Source: CAZBMD01 sp964493325 (GTDB lineage: Bacteria > Babelota > Babeliae > Babelales > RVW-14). Taken from it: 64,000 nt of DNA. The notes beneath the pieces are model-generated. The model ran no database searches and was not told where the DNA came from. It saw only the letters and a program-made list of their open reading frames with translations. Below, one piece after another: positions 33,901 through 43,497 of the stretch. The stretch's first letter is position 1. Every line of letters starts with the position of its first letter. Position numbers and translations under genes: made by a program. Location: contig CAZBMD010000008.1 in NCBI GenBank assembly GCA_964493325.1, forward strand, positions 1 through 64,000, in the 5' to 3' direction.

Positions 33901-35364
33901 ATGTCAACGGAAACAAAGAACGCACTTGCTCGTTATCCCGAGTACGAAGCAACTATCGGTATCGAAGTTCATATCCAGCTTAAAACTGAATCAAAAATAT
34001 TTTGCAGCTGTCCGCGTTCATTTGGACAAGAACCAAACTCGAACGTCTGCCCTGTCTGCTTAGGACATCCTGGCGTACTCCCCGTCCTGAATAAAAAAGT
34101 TGTTGATTTTGCTATCATGGTAGGACTTGCAACCAATTGCTCAATCACACGATCAACCGATTTTGCACGCAAACATTACATGTACCCCGATCTTCCTAAA
34201 AATTATCAAATCACACAATCAGACAAGCCAATATGCCAAGAAGGCTTTATCACCATCCAAGGAGCTGATGGCGAAGAAAAAAAAGTTCGACTGCTCCGCA
34301 TTCACATGGAAGAAGATGCAGGCAAAAACCTTCACAGTAACAAAGGATATAGCCTTGTGGACCTGAACCGCGCAGGCACACCACTCCTTGAAGTAGTAAC
34401 TCATCCAGACATATCTACAGCGCAAGAAGCAGATGCATACCTCAAACAGCTCCATGCAATCGTTCAATATCTTGGGGTGAGTGATGCAAACATGGATGAG
34501 GGGTCATTTCGCGCTGATATCAACATCTCGGTCAAGAAAAAAACAGCGTCTGAGTTTGGCGTCAAAGTTGAACTCAAAAACATCAACTCATTCAGATTTA
34601 TTGCTCATGCTATTGAATACGAACTAGAACGACAGCTTGAGCTTGTCACCACCAATCAGCGCATTTATCAAGAAACGCGTCTGTGGGACAGTAAACAACA
34701 AAAAAGTATTTTCATGCGATCTAAAGAAGAAGCTCAGGATTATCGCTATTTTAACGAGCCAGACCTTCCAGTGATTGAAATTGATGACTCATGGATTGAA
34801 CGAATTAGAAAAAATATTCCCGAACTCCCTCGTGAAAAGTTTTTAAGGCTGCAAAAAGAATATGCTTTAAGCTCTTATGAAGCTGAAATTATGGTTGAAG
34901 ACAAATCTATTGCTGATTTTTTTGAGGCTACGGTAGCAGTTTGTAATAACCCAAAACTAACAAGCAACTGGATCTTGCGAGATGTCCTGGGATATTTGAA
35001 GGAGCACAAAATTGGGTTGCATGAATCAAAAATTACAGCCAACGGACTCGGCGAGATGATTATAGCCCTTGAGCAAGGAGTGATCAACAGCTCTGCAGCA
35101 CAAGAGGTCTTTCTGGAAATGGCCCAAACAGGCAAATCGCCACATGTCATCATCGATGAGAAAGATCTTAAACAGATCGGTTCATCAGAAGAACTTGAGG
35201 CGATTGTAAAGCAGGTTATCGAACAAAATGCCGACTCGGTTAAAAAATATCAAGAAGGTAATGCGCGGCTTTTCATGTTCTTTGTTGGCCAGACGATGAA
35301 GGCGACCAAGGGCAAAGGAAACCCTGTCATGATCAATGATCTCCTGAAAAAATATTTAGGCTAA
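33901..35364 (+). CDS. gatB: Asp-tRNA(Asn)/Glu-tRNA(Gln) amidotransferase subunit B
   Basis: Kinase/amidase subunit of GatCAB, which turns mischarged Glu-tRNA(Gln) or Asp-tRNA(Asn) into the correct product. It has 487 residues. The N-terminal YEATIGIEVHIQL, the zinc Cys set (CSCPRSF, CPVCLGHPG), the HYMYPDLPKNYQITQ motif and the DYRYFNEPDLP segment are all intact. The C-terminal YqeY-like tail ends in GNPVMINDLLKKYL. gatA and gatC are not in the window. Confidence 0.97.
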   Translation: MSTETKNALARYPEYEATIGIEVHIQLKTESKIFCSCPRSFGQEPNSNVCPVCLGHPGVLPVLNKKVVDFAIMVGLATNCSITRSTDFARKHYMYPDLPKNYQITQSDKPICQEGFITIQGADGEEKKVRLLRIHMEEDAGKNLHSNKGYSLVDLNRAGTPLLEVVTHPDISTAQEADAYLKQLHAIVQYLGVSDANMDEGSFRADINISVKKKTASEFGVKVELKNINSFRFIAHAIEYELERQLELVTTNQRIYQETRLWDSKQQKSIFMRSKEEAQDYRYFNEPDLPVIEIDDSWIERIRKNIPELPREKFLRLQKEYALSSYEAEIMVEDKSIADFFEATVAVCNNPKLTSNWILRDVLGYLKEHKIGLHESKITANGLGEMIIALEQGVINSSAAQEVFLEMAQTGKSPHVIIDEKDLKQIGSSEELEAIVKQVIEQNADSVKKYQEGNARLFMFFVGQTMKATKGKGNPVMINDLLKKYLG

Positions 35365-35379
35365 AATACTTAGTTTCTT

Positions 35380-35410
35380 GATGCACAATTATCGATTGTG
35401 CATCTTTATT
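35380..35410 (+). terminator. Terminator after gatB
   Basis: A 10-bp stem GATGCACAAT/ATTGTGCATC with a 5-nt loop, then TTTATTTC, 15 bp after the gatB stop. Confidence 0.75.
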
Positions 35411-35537
35411 TCATTTTTATTCCATTCAGTGAAATAAAAATAGAAAAATCATGGTCTTATTTCAATAAACCCACTAAAAATGAAATAATACTCACCAAAA
35501 AACCGATTATTTCAAAAAATAGCCCCTCTCAGGGCAT

Positions 35538-35562
35538 TAAAAAAGGGAGGCGTGTGCCTCCC
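35538..35562 (-). terminator. Terminator of the basic exported protein gene
   Basis: GGGAGGC/GCCTCCC with a GTGT loop, followed by T6 on the minus strand, 67 bp after the minus-strand stop. Confidence 0.8.
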
Positions 35563-35629
35563 CTAAATTTTCTAAATATGTGCACTTTGTACACACATCC
35601 ATACTTGTTTTTTTTGCAGCTTCTATCGA

Positions 35630-36205
35630 TTATTCACTCTTTGATTCAGTTGATTTTTCAGTAGAAGCAGCTGACTTTTTATTTCGCTTTTTATTCCAAC
35701 GGCTCTTTCTGCCGCTACCTTTATCACCCTTGGAACCATGGCTTCGACCACGACGACGGCCACCTCTTCTGCTACCATCCTTCTTGCCTGATTTTTCGCC
35801 AGAAGAATCTATAGCTCTTTTACCTTTACCACGACGTTTATAAGATTTTTTATTGAAATCGCCTTTATTCGACGCATCTGTTACTTCAGATTTTTTTTCA
35901 GCGGAAATAGCTGAGCGATCGCGATTTCGGCGACGTTCTCCCCAAGGTACTTTTTGATCTTTTTTACAGTCTTTCCCACCTTTAGAATCTTTCCCGCCTT
36001 TGCGATAAGCCTTTTTTGAGCCGTTATTAGCTGATTCTTTCTCAGGTTTTGATCTCCTCCAAAAAGCCCATCCTGGAGCATCAGACTTTTTTCGATCGGA
36101 AGTTTTGGTCTTTTTCAGCCCTTCATCTGCAGCATACACGCCATGACAACCAACCGCTAACAACGTAATAGCAAGCATTAATCTTGCTGTTAATTTTTTT
36201 TCCAT
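35630..36205 (-). CDS. Exported, very basic low-complexity protein
   Basis: A 191-residue protein of unknown function. The signal peptide spans 1-25 (ending GVYA). Almost all the rest is Lys, Arg, Gly, Ser and Asp, with arginine/glycine clusters such as RRGGRRRGRSHG. One small hydrophobic patch (PGWAFWRR) lies near residue 50. It recalls the basic exported proteins at 9782 and 11340 in composition but is not aligned with them. ATG 36205 follows GGGAG with a 7-nt gap; the adjacent in-frame GTG is too close. Confidence 0.7.
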   Translation of the reverse strand: MEKKLTARLMLAITLLAVGCHGVYAADEGLKKTKTSDRKKSDAPGWAFWRRSKPEKESANNGSKKAYRKGGKDSKGGKDCKKDQKVPWGERRRNRDRSAISAEKKSEVTDASNKGDFNKKSYKRRGKGKRAIDSSGEKSGKKDGSRRGGRRRGRSHGSKGDKGSGRKSRWNKKRNKKSAASTEKSTESKSE

Positions 36206-36246
36206 CACAAAACTCCCTCTATTTAATTAATAAAACGCTTTGTTTT

Positions 36247-36286
36247 TACAATTCTAATTGTATTAAAATTGAATTCAGCTTGTCAA
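36247..36286 (-). promoter_or_regulatory. Promoter with overlapping palindrome
   Basis: On the minus strand TTGACA (36286-36281), 18-bp spacer, TACAAT (36262-36257). A perfect palindrome with 7-bp arms (36247-36262) overlaps the -10, an operator-like position. Confidence 0.55.
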
Positions 36287-36315
36287 TAAATAAGCAGATT
36301 GGAGATCAAAATAAA

Positions 36316-36339
36316 AAAGGGCCCCTCTCAAGGCCCTTT
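36316..36339 (-). terminator. Terminator of topA
   Basis: AAAGGGCC/GGCCCTTT stem with an 8-nt loop and a T6 run on the minus strand, 31 bp after the topA stop. Confidence 0.85.
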
Positions 36340-36370
36340 ACAATCAATGCATCTAAAAAATGAAGACAAA

Positions 36371-38641
36371 TTACTCTTCAACCCTTTGCGTGAACCCACA
36401 CTCCTTATTCGGACAGGTGTGGTTGGTTGATTTTTCCACTTTATCTTTAGTAATCAGCAAATACGGCGACTTGCAATTGGGGCACGGCGTCTCAACAACG
36501 CCACCAAATATTGCAAAATTACATTTTGGATAGCCTGCACAGCCCCAAAAGGATCCGCCCTTCCATCTCCTCTTAACAAGCTTGCTTCCACAGGTTGGGC
36601 ATGGCATTTTAAGCTGATCTTGGTGGATATACTTACAATCTGGATAGCCAGGGCAAGATAAAAACGGACCAAAACGTCCCATTTTTTTAACTAAATTTTT
36701 CCCACAATTTGGACAAGTAAGCGAACTACCGTCTTCTGCTGCGTGCTCTGTTTTATCAATCATAATCTTACCCTCTTCGGTACGAGTAAAGTTTGACGTA
36801 AATTTACATTCGGGAAACTTAGAGCAGCCCAAAAATTCTCCGCTTTTACTAAAACGCACCATCAACGGGTTGCCACAATCTGGACACTTTTGATCTGTTT
36901 CCACAGAACGACGACTCTCTTCTTTTCCACCAAAGGCAACAAGATCTTTTTTAAATTTATCATAAAACAAGTTCAAAACATCGTCTCGCTTGATTTCACC
37001 GTTGGCAATTTTATCAAGGTCTTCTTCCATTTTGGCAGTAAATGAAATATCAAGGACATCGGGCAGATTTTTAACAAGCATGTCACTCACTGCTTTACCA
37101 AGCTCTGTTGGTGTAAAGCGCTTGTTATCTTTGCCAACATACCCACGTTTTTGAATGGTTGAAAGCGTTGCGCCGTAGGTACTTGGACGCCCAATTCCTC
37201 GTTTTTCAAGCTCTTTAACAAGCGTTGCTTCGGAATATCGTGGCGGTGGCTGCGTAAAATGCTGCTTTGAATCAAGTTTGGAAAGATCGGCCGGCTGATT
37301 TTCGGCAATGCTTTTTGGAATTTTCACGGCCTGTTCATTTTCTTCGTCTTCAACTAAATAAACTTTTAAGAATCCATCAAACATCAGGGTCGAACCTGTT
37401 GCTCTAAAAATAAATGCCCCACCCTCAATAATTACTTGACGTTGAAAGTATTCGGCAGCTTCCATTTGGCATGCGACAAAGCGTTTCCAAATCAAACCAT
37501 AAAGTTTTGCTTCATCTTTACCTAGATAACGTGCCACCAATTCGGGTGTCATTTCAACATTAATTGGCCTAATGGCTTCGTGAGCGTCTTGAGCTCCTGT
37601 TTTGCCGTATATGTGAGCATTTTTTGGTAGATACTTTGCGCCAAATTCTTTTTTAATATAATCACGCGTTGATTGCAATGCAGTATCTGAAATACGTAAC
37701 GAATCGGTACGCATGTAGGTAATCAATGCTTCGGGATTATTTTTATCAGCCAAAGGTAAACCTTCATACAAGCGTTGCGCAAGCGTCATCGTCTTATCAA
37801 CAGAAAATCCTAATTTATTAAAAGCATCTTGTTGCAGGGTACTGGTCATAAAAGGCGGAGGTGGATTTTTGGCTCGTTTTTTTTCAGTAATTTTAGTGAT
37901 AACAAAATGCTCTTTTTTGATATCTAAAAGCACCTTATCGGCTTGTTCTTTAGTGCCAATTTTTACCGCTTTATTGTTAATTTTTGAAAGTTCAGCATGC
38001 AAATCTTCTTTATCAACTGTTTTAAAAAGTGCATGCAAAGACCATGATTCTTCGGGTTTAAAGACAAGAATTTCAGCTTCTCGCTCACAAACAAGCCGCA
38101 GAGCAACAGATTGTACACGGCCAGCAGATAACCCTTTGGCTATTTTCTTCCACAAAATAGGAGAAACCTCATACCCCACCCAACGGTCGAGAATACGGCG
38201 AGCTTGCTGTGCATTCACCTTGTGAATATTCACATGAACTTTTTTTTCTATTGCCTCGATAATTGCAGGCTTGGTAATTTCGTTAAACGAGATACGATGA
38301 ATTTTGTCAGGGTCAGGAAAAACCTTTTCTATCTCCTGGCCAATATGCCAAGCAATAATCTCTCCTTCACGGTCAGGATCTGAGGCCAAATATACCTCGC
38401 TACACTGCCGAGCCTGTTTACAAATATCAGATATCACGGTCGCCTTGTCCTTGATCACTGCGTATTCAAGGTCAATGGCGTGGGTCTTTTCGTCACGTAC
38501 AATACCGAGCTTGCGCGTCGGCAAATCTTTGACATGCCCAAATGTCGACATAATTTTAAAATCTTTACCCAAGAATTTAGAAATAGTCTTGATTTTTGCA
38601 GGTGACTCAACAATTAGGAGCTTAGGTCCATCTTCATTCAT
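36371..38641 (-). CDS. topA: DNA topoisomerase I
   Basis: Relaxes negative supercoils by cutting one strand. It has 756 residues from ATG 38641. The Toprim domain starts LLIVESPAKIKTI and has YLASDPDREGEI. The catalytic Tyr is in LITYMRTDSLRIS. Four C-terminal Cys4 zinc ribbons follow (CPDC, CPNC, CPTC, CPNC units, about residues 590-750), typical of bacterial enzymes. The frame is open 27 codons further upstream, but those codons do not match the family. A TTGACA lies at 38835-38830 on the minus strand as a possible -35. Confidence 0.96.
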   Translation of the reverse strand: MNEDGPKLLIVESPAKIKTISKFLGKDFKIMSTFGHVKDLPTRKLGIVRDEKTHAIDLEYAVIKDKATVISDICKQARQCSEVYLASDPDREGEIIAWHIGQEIEKVFPDPDKIHRISFNEITKPAIIEAIEKKVHVNIHKVNAQQARRILDRWVGYEVSPILWKKIAKGLSAGRVQSVALRLVCEREAEILVFKPEESWSLHALFKTVDKEDLHAELSKINNKAVKIGTKEQADKVLLDIKKEHFVITKITEKKRAKNPPPPFMTSTLQQDAFNKLGFSVDKTMTLAQRLYEGLPLADKNNPEALITYMRTDSLRISDTALQSTRDYIKKEFGAKYLPKNAHIYGKTGAQDAHEAIRPINVEMTPELVARYLGKDEAKLYGLIWKRFVACQMEAAEYFQRQVIIEGGAFIFRATGSTLMFDGFLKVYLVEDEENEQAVKIPKSIAENQPADLSKLDSKQHFTQPPPRYSEATLVKELEKRGIGRPSTYGATLSTIQKRGYVGKDNKRFTPTELGKAVSDMLVKNLPDVLDISFTAKMEEDLDKIANGEIKRDDVLNLFYDKFKKDLVAFGGKEESRRSVETDQKCPDCGNPLMVRFSKSGEFLGCSKFPECKFTSNFTRTEEGKIMIDKTEHAAEDGSSLTCPNCGKNLVKKMGRFGPFLSCPGYPDCKYIHQDQLKMPCPTCGSKLVKRRWKGGSFWGCAGYPKCNFAIFGGVVETPCPNCKSPYLLITKDKVEKSTNHTCPNKECGFTQRVEE

Positions 38642-38993
38642 GGTTTTTCTTCTTCTCATCCCCAGCCCATCCCCAGTGAAAATGTTTTTATTACAACAGT
38701 TACATCTCGGCGATGCTCTCAAGCATCTTTTTTTACCAGTTGTCTGCTTTTTGTCAAAAATATTTTAAAATAACGTTTTATGCATTGCTCACCGTTACTA
38801 TCACTAGGTTATTATTTTTATTTTTTATTTGTCAATACCAGCGTGTTAATTTTGTAAAAAGGCTTACTATCTTACCCAAAAAGGTTTTGAAGTTTGATTT
38901 TAAATATAAGTTTTTCAGAGCAAAGTTGTTTAATTTACGAACCTAATGTAATTTTGGCAACGTATTAATGTGTAAATTTTTCGAGGAGCTTTT
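38642..38993. other. Divergent intergenic region, topA/membrane protein operon
   Basis: 352 bp without a supported gene. On the minus strand, TTGACA at 38835-38830 could be the topA -35, but no good -10 is correctly spaced. On the plus strand, GAGGAG precedes the gene at 38994, but I see no convincing promoter. A 77-codon plus-strand frame lacks a ribosome site. Confidence 0.5.
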
Positions 38994-39770
38994 ATGTTTG
39001 CTGAACTATTTTCCTGCTGGAAAGAATCTTTATCTCTTGCCCGATGGTCAAATTTTAAACTACTTGTTGCTGCAACATTAAACAACACCTACCAATCAAG
39101 CCGCATCGTGATAAAATATTTTTGGCCACTTTTGATAGCCAGTATGGGATTTTTTACCTTAACTCTCGTATCAATTGCTCCTAAACTCAGGAATGCTTAT
39201 CCATTTTGCACAATCAATTACAATAACATTTATCTACTAATCACAACGTCTATTTTATATAGCAGCCTCTGCTTTTTATTTCAACTTACAACACGACCAT
39301 CTCTGGAACGAAAAGATTTACACTATTTTCTTTTATACCTGCCCAAATCGATAGTACTTCTTCCTCTAGCGCTCATAACAGGCTTTAGTAACTTCTTACC
39401 TTTTGGACTTGGAAGTTTTACTTTTTTTCTCTTCGCTTCAGCTCCATTTTTCTACCTTGATGCACCTTCGTCAGTGGCAAGCCTTATTGCAAGTCTTAAG
39501 CGCAGCATAAAGCTTGGCGTATATTTTTTTCCAGGGATTGCTTTATGCTATCTAATCGCTATACCAATCATGATAGGGATAACAATTGTCTCTATCCTCA
39601 TTGGAAGCCTTCTCTTTTATTGCTTAAAAATTCTTGCTATTCCACACTATTTACTTGGCATTTTTGCTGCATTGGGAACTATTTCACTTGTTATTTTAAT
39701 GCTATCAATATCGTTTACCGCTATGCTGTATACAAAAATTAAGCACAGCAACCCTTCAATATTTTTTTAG
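38994..39770 (+). CDS. Polytopic membrane protein of unknown function
   Basis: A 258-residue, very hydrophobic protein with about six transmembrane segments (around 44-62, 80-97, 115-133, 138-155, 175-205 and 220-245). I recognise no family or catalytic motif. GAGGAG precedes the start. It is first in a run of eight same-strand genes ending with batE, 10 bp before a second polytopic protein of similar size and N-terminal style. The pair may act in the envelope with the Bat proteins. Confidence 0.65.
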   Translation: MFAELFSCWKESLSLARWSNFKLLVAATLNNTYQSSRIVIKYFWPLLIASMGFFTLTLVSIAPKLRNAYPFCTINYNNIYLLITTSILYSSLCFLFQLTTRPSLERKDLHYFLLYLPKSIVLLPLALITGFSNFLPFGLGSFTFFLFASAPFFYLDAPSSVASLIASLKRSIKLGVYFFPGIALCYLIAIPIMIGITIVSILIGSLLFYCLKILAIPHYLLGIFAALGTISLVILMLSISFTAMLYTKIKHSNPSIFF

Positions 39771-39780
39771 CAAGGACGTT

Positions 39781-40635
39781 ATGTTTATTATTTTGGAGCA
39801 CTGGCGCTCATCTTTGGAACTTCTTAAGTTTTCTCAACTATTCGAAATTATTAAGCAATCATGCAGATTTTTTATGCAAGGTGTTATCCTTTTAGTGCGC
39901 CATTTTTATTGGCTCTTAGCAATCGACTTGTTCCTGTTTGTTGCATCAACACGCACGCTACTTAAAACCATCGAAACCCAAAAACAAGCTACAACTCTAG
40001 CTTTTTCTCCAGGCGCATTTTACTTGCTTGTTCTCATGCAAGGAGCAGCATTTGCCTTGTCTGGAATCTTTTTTCTTTTTCTTAAAAAACAACCAACAAC
40101 ACTTGCTAGTATCCCTTATTTAAAAGCAGCTTTTCCTCGTTATCTTCAGTTCTATTTGTTTGTATCAATCATACTTTTTTTTGGCATTATTTTCATCACC
40201 GGCGCTGGTATAACCAAATTCCCTATGGTACCTCAACCAGTCCTGATTACTTTTAAAATGATTGAAGTTGCAACACTTTTTTACTGGATGAACTCTCAGG
40301 GGTTTTTTAAAAACCTTTTTGGCTCATTTGAATCTGGAATTAATATCATTGTCTACAATCTACCAATATTCCTTCTCCTAGGGGGACTGCTTTTTGGAAT
40401 AAACATGCTTATCCAATTTTGCGCCTTTGGGGCTTTTCAACCAGACTCAACAATGCAAATAACAGCCACTCGTAGCAACATGGTCTCCATTATCGGTAAT
40501 GAAAATTTTTCATTTCACAATTTTTTAATAGCAAAATACCTTAAGCTTTTTTTAGAATATTTTTGGATAGCAATCATGCTGAGTGTGTACGAAAATAAAA
40601 AAGATATTCGCTATACTAAAACTCTTTTTGAATAA
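39781..40635 (+). CDS. Polytopic membrane protein of unknown function, second copy
   Basis: A 284-residue hydrophobic protein with about six transmembrane segments. The N-terminal 40 residues (HWRSSLELLKFSQLFEIIKQS) resemble the start of the preceding protein (CWKESLSLARWSNFKLL), which suggests distant paralogues. No known motif. It lies 14 bp before plsC. Confidence 0.65.
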   Translation: MFIILEHWRSSLELLKFSQLFEIIKQSCRFFMQGVILLVRHFYWLLAIDLFLFVASTRTLLKTIETQKQATTLAFSPGAFYLLVLMQGAAFALSGIFFLFLKKQPTTLASIPYLKAAFPRYLQFYLFVSIILFFGIIFITGAGITKFPMVPQPVLITFKMIEVATLFYWMNSQGFFKNLFGSFESGINIIVYNLPIFLLLGGLLFGINMLIQFCAFGAFQPDSTMQITATRSNMVSIIGNENFSFHNFLIAKYLKLFLEYFWIAIMLSVYENKKDIRYTKTLFE

Positions 40636-40649
40636 CAGGCAGCTTAATC

Positions 40650-41408
40650 ATGAGGCTAAACTTCGCCATCACGCTAATTAAAACAATTATTATGTATCTC
40701 TCGTGGAGCATAGCTTTGTTGTTTTTTACACTAATAAGTCTTCCCCTTGTTTTTTTGCCAAAAAGATGGCGCTATGACAACAGGCTTTATTTCTTTCTGA
40801 TGAACACATTATCGCACATCATGATCACAACAAGCTTTGTAAAAATCTTGATTCAAGGGAAACACTACCTACCACAATATCCTAACAGCCCATCTGTTAT
40901 CATTGCCAATCACACATCAGCGCTTGATATTCCACTCGTTGATCTGTTACTGGGAACCTATCCTCACATCTGGGTTAGCAAAGATAGTTATGGGAAAATT
41001 CCTCTTTTTGGACGATTGATGAAAAACATGCATGTTCTTGTCCCTCGTCATAACCCAAAAAAAGCAGTGGCCGCCCTTGTCAAAGCCATTAAGCAAGCAA
41101 GTGAAGGCACCAGGCATCTCATTATGTTCCCCGAAGGAACACGACACTCCGACGGAACAATACATCCTTTTCATCAAGGATTTGCAATTGCGGCCCAAAA
41201 ACTCAACCGCCCAGTGATACCAATGGCTCTTGTTGGACTACACGAAATTTTTCCACGCAAAAGCCTTTTATGCCTCAGCTCGAAACGTACAGTTCATATT
41301 GTCATTGGCAAACCGATGACCATGGAAACACAAGAATCTCGTGAAGATTTTATTCAGCGCGTTCAATCATGGTTTGAACATCAAATTAAAGAATCAAAAA
41401 CGCCGTAA
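40650..41408 (+). CDS. plsC: 1-acyl-sn-glycerol-3-phosphate acyltransferase
   Basis: Adds the second acyl chain to lysophosphatidic acid at the inner membrane. It has 252 residues. The catalytic HX4D box is in ANHTSALDIPLVD, and the acceptor-binding motif is FPEGTRHSDGTI. VPRHNPKKA and PVIPMALVG are the other two family blocks. One N-terminal transmembrane helix is clear. It may serve phospholipid synthesis or another acyl acceptor; it lies upstream of the bat genes. Confidence 0.92.
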   Translation: MRLNFAITLIKTIIMYLSWSIALLFFTLISLPLVFLPKRWRYDNRLYFFLMNTLSHIMITTSFVKILIQGKHYLPQYPNSPSVIIANHTSALDIPLVDLLLGTYPHIWVSKDSYGKIPLFGRLMKNMHVLVPRHNPKKAVAALVKAIKQASEGTRHLIMFPEGTRHSDGTIHPFHQGFAIAAQKLNRPVIPMALVGLHEIFPRKSLLCLSSKRTVHIVIGKPMTMETQESREDFIQRVQSWFEHQIKESKTP

Positions 41409-41486
41409 GAACCGTGATAGGGACTTGATAAAATCAGCACATCAAGGTAATGTTATCTCACAATGAAACTTTGTTGAGGAGAAAAC

Positions 41487-42479
41487 ATGTTCTTACGATG
41501 CGCATATTTTGAACTTTTTTATGTTCTTCTTCCGCTTCTTGCACTTGCACTCATCTATCGATGGCGGTTTTATCAATCACCTTTGTACGTGTATCCTCTG
41601 TCTGAAAAAATAGCTCAGGCAAGACTCTCTATTTTTGGCAGACACCAGTTCATCCTTTCAACTCTCCGATTTTTAGCTCTTGGCATTTTGGCATTCTTGA
41701 TAACAAGGCCTCAATGGGTTGATGAACGATCAAAAGTGCACTTTGATGGTATAGACATTGTTCTTGCGATAGACGTTTCATCAAGCATGCTTGCGTTTGA
41801 TGACTCAAAGGATCAGCGAAATCGATTTTCTGTTGCTCAACAAGAAGCCATCCGCTTTATTGAAAAACGCACGAATGATCCAATTGGCATTGTAATTTTT
41901 GCAAAAAATGCTCTTTCGCAGTGCCCTCTCACTCTTGATAAATCTATTTTAAAAGATATTGTTGGGCGGCTTGAAATTGGGGCCATCGACCCTTCAGAGA
42001 CATGGCTAGGAACCGGCCTTGCCGTTTCTATCAATCGCCTAAAAAATTCAAAAGCAAAAACTAAACTGATTATTTTACTTACTGACGGAGAGCCAACAGC
42101 TCAAGAAAAAATCGACCCCACCATTGCAATCCAGCTTGCTCAGCAGTTTGGTATCAAGGTCTATACTATTGGTGTTGGCAGTGAAAAAGGAGCTTATTTT
42201 AACCACCCTTATCTTGGACTACAACATTTGCAGACATCGCTTAACAAAGAGCTTTTAGAAAAAATAGCATCATCAACTGGTGGTCAATTCTTCCTTGCAC
42301 AAAATCCCAAGGATATGAGGCTAATTTATGATAAAATCGATTCACTAGAAAAAATTAACTACGAAACAGATCTTTTTCAAAAATACTATGAAGCTTTTCT
42401 AACCTTCATCTGGATTGTTTTTCTTCTTCTTGGACTAGAACTTGCTTTAAGATTGTTTATTTGGCGTGGAGTATGGTAA
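41487..42479 (+). CDS. batA: BatA: membrane von Willebrand A domain protein
   Basis: A 330-residue inner-membrane protein. Two N-terminal transmembrane helices (about 8-25 and 55-75), a VWA domain in the periplasm or cytoplasm, and a C-terminal helix (about 305-325). The metal (MIDAS) motif is DVSSSM, with later TDGEPTAQE. Bat proteins were first linked to aerotolerance in Bacteroides and often follow a MoxR ATPase, which is not seen here. The stop directly abuts the batB start. Confidence 0.88.
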   Translation: MFLRCAYFELFYVLLPLLALALIYRWRFYQSPLYVYPLSEKIAQARLSIFGRHQFILSTLRFLALGILAFLITRPQWVDERSKVHFDGIDIVLAIDVSSSMLAFDDSKDQRNRFSVAQQEAIRFIEKRTNDPIGIVIFAKNALSQCPLTLDKSILKDIVGRLEIGAIDPSETWLGTGLAVSINRLKNSKAKTKLIILLTDGEPTAQEKIDPTIAIQLAQQFGIKVYTIGVGSEKGAYFNHPYLGLQHLQTSLNKELLEKIASSTGGQFFLAQNPKDMRLIYDKIDSLEKINYETDLFQKYYEAFLTFIWIVFLLLGLELALRLFIWRGVW

Positions 42480-43484
42480 ATGAATGACTTTTTTGGTATC
42501 CATTTTGGCGGATCACACCGTTCTATTTTTTTACTTCTGCTGCCTGTTTTAATTGTAGCCATCATTAAAAATTTTGGACGGCTTAAACGTGCTTACACAA
42601 TCCTTGCAAACCCAAAAAATGGCAGCAATGCACTCAAGAATTTTTCATTACGCAAACAACTTATTAAATCAATCAGCTTGGCAGGAGCTTTAGTCGCACT
42701 CTTTATTGCTCTTCTTCAGCCGCAGTGGGGAAAGAAAGAACAAACCGTAACCCAAGAGGGACGCGATATCTTGATATTAGTTGATATCTCGCGCAGCATG
42801 ACCGCACAAGATGTAAAACCAACACGCATGGATTTTGCCAAACTTAAAATTAGGAACCTTTTAACTAAGCTAGCTTTTGAACGGGTAGGGCTTATTCTTT
42901 TTTCCGGCTCAGCTTTTGTGCAATGCCCTCTCACTTCAGATCACAATGCTTTTTTAATGTTTCTTGACCATATTGAAGCAGAAAGTATCTCCTCTGGAAC
43001 TACATCAATCGCCGGAGCACTTGAAAAAGCAATCACCCTTTTTGGCAACTCGCCTGATCGGAAAAACAAACTTGTCCTACTAGTTACAGACGGTGAAGAT
43101 TTTTCAACCAACCTAGAAGCTGTCAAAAATAAAGCTGGCGAGCAGGATATTAAATTATTCGCTCTTGGCATAGGAACTAAAGAAGGAGCGCCTATTCCGA
43201 TTTTTGACGCCTCAGGAAAGCAGTCTGGCTTTGAGACTGATGACCAAGGAGCGATTGTTCTTTCATCGCTCAATGAAAAAATGCTTGAAGAAATGTGTAG
43301 CTTCTTGAATGGCACATACGCAAAAGCCATTTATCAAGACAGCGACTTAGACAAAATAGTAAACATCATTAAAAAATTTGAACGTGAAAAATTTGCAGAT
43401 AAAACCGTCTCACTGTATGAAGATCAGTATCCATGGCTTTTAGGATTGGCCTTTGTACTACTGATGCTCGAATGGATTGTGTAG
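42480..43484 (+). CDS. batB: BatB: membrane von Willebrand A domain protein
   Basis: A 334-residue paralogue of BatA with the same layout. The MIDAS motif is DISRSM, and the later metal site is TDGEDFSTN. Helices lie near 15-30, 60-80 and at the C-terminus. The start codon is the base after the batA stop, implying coupled translation. The stop lies 13 bp before batC. Confidence 0.88.
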   Translation: MNDFFGIHFGGSHRSIFLLLLPVLIVAIIKNFGRLKRAYTILANPKNGSNALKNFSLRKQLIKSISLAGALVALFIALLQPQWGKKEQTVTQEGRDILILVDISRSMTAQDVKPTRMDFAKLKIRNLLTKLAFERVGLILFSGSAFVQCPLTSDHNAFLMFLDHIEAESISSGTTSIAGALEKAITLFGNSPDRKNKLVLLVTDGEDFSTNLEAVKNKAGEQDIKLFALGIGTKEGAPIPIFDASGKQSGFETDDQGAIVLSSLNEKMLEEMCSFLNGTYAKAIYQDSDLDKIVNIIKKFEREKFADKTVSLYEDQYPWLLGLAFVLLMLEWIV

Positions 43485-43497
43485 AGGAATATTGAGT

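Noticed and set aside
35398..35664. An 88-codon frame between gatB and the basic protein gene
   Set aside because: It runs across the gatB terminator tail and another terminator hairpin and has no ribosome site.
38713..38946. A 77-codon frame in the topA upstream region
   Set aside because: No ribosome site, skewed composition, and it covers the region where the topA promoter should be.
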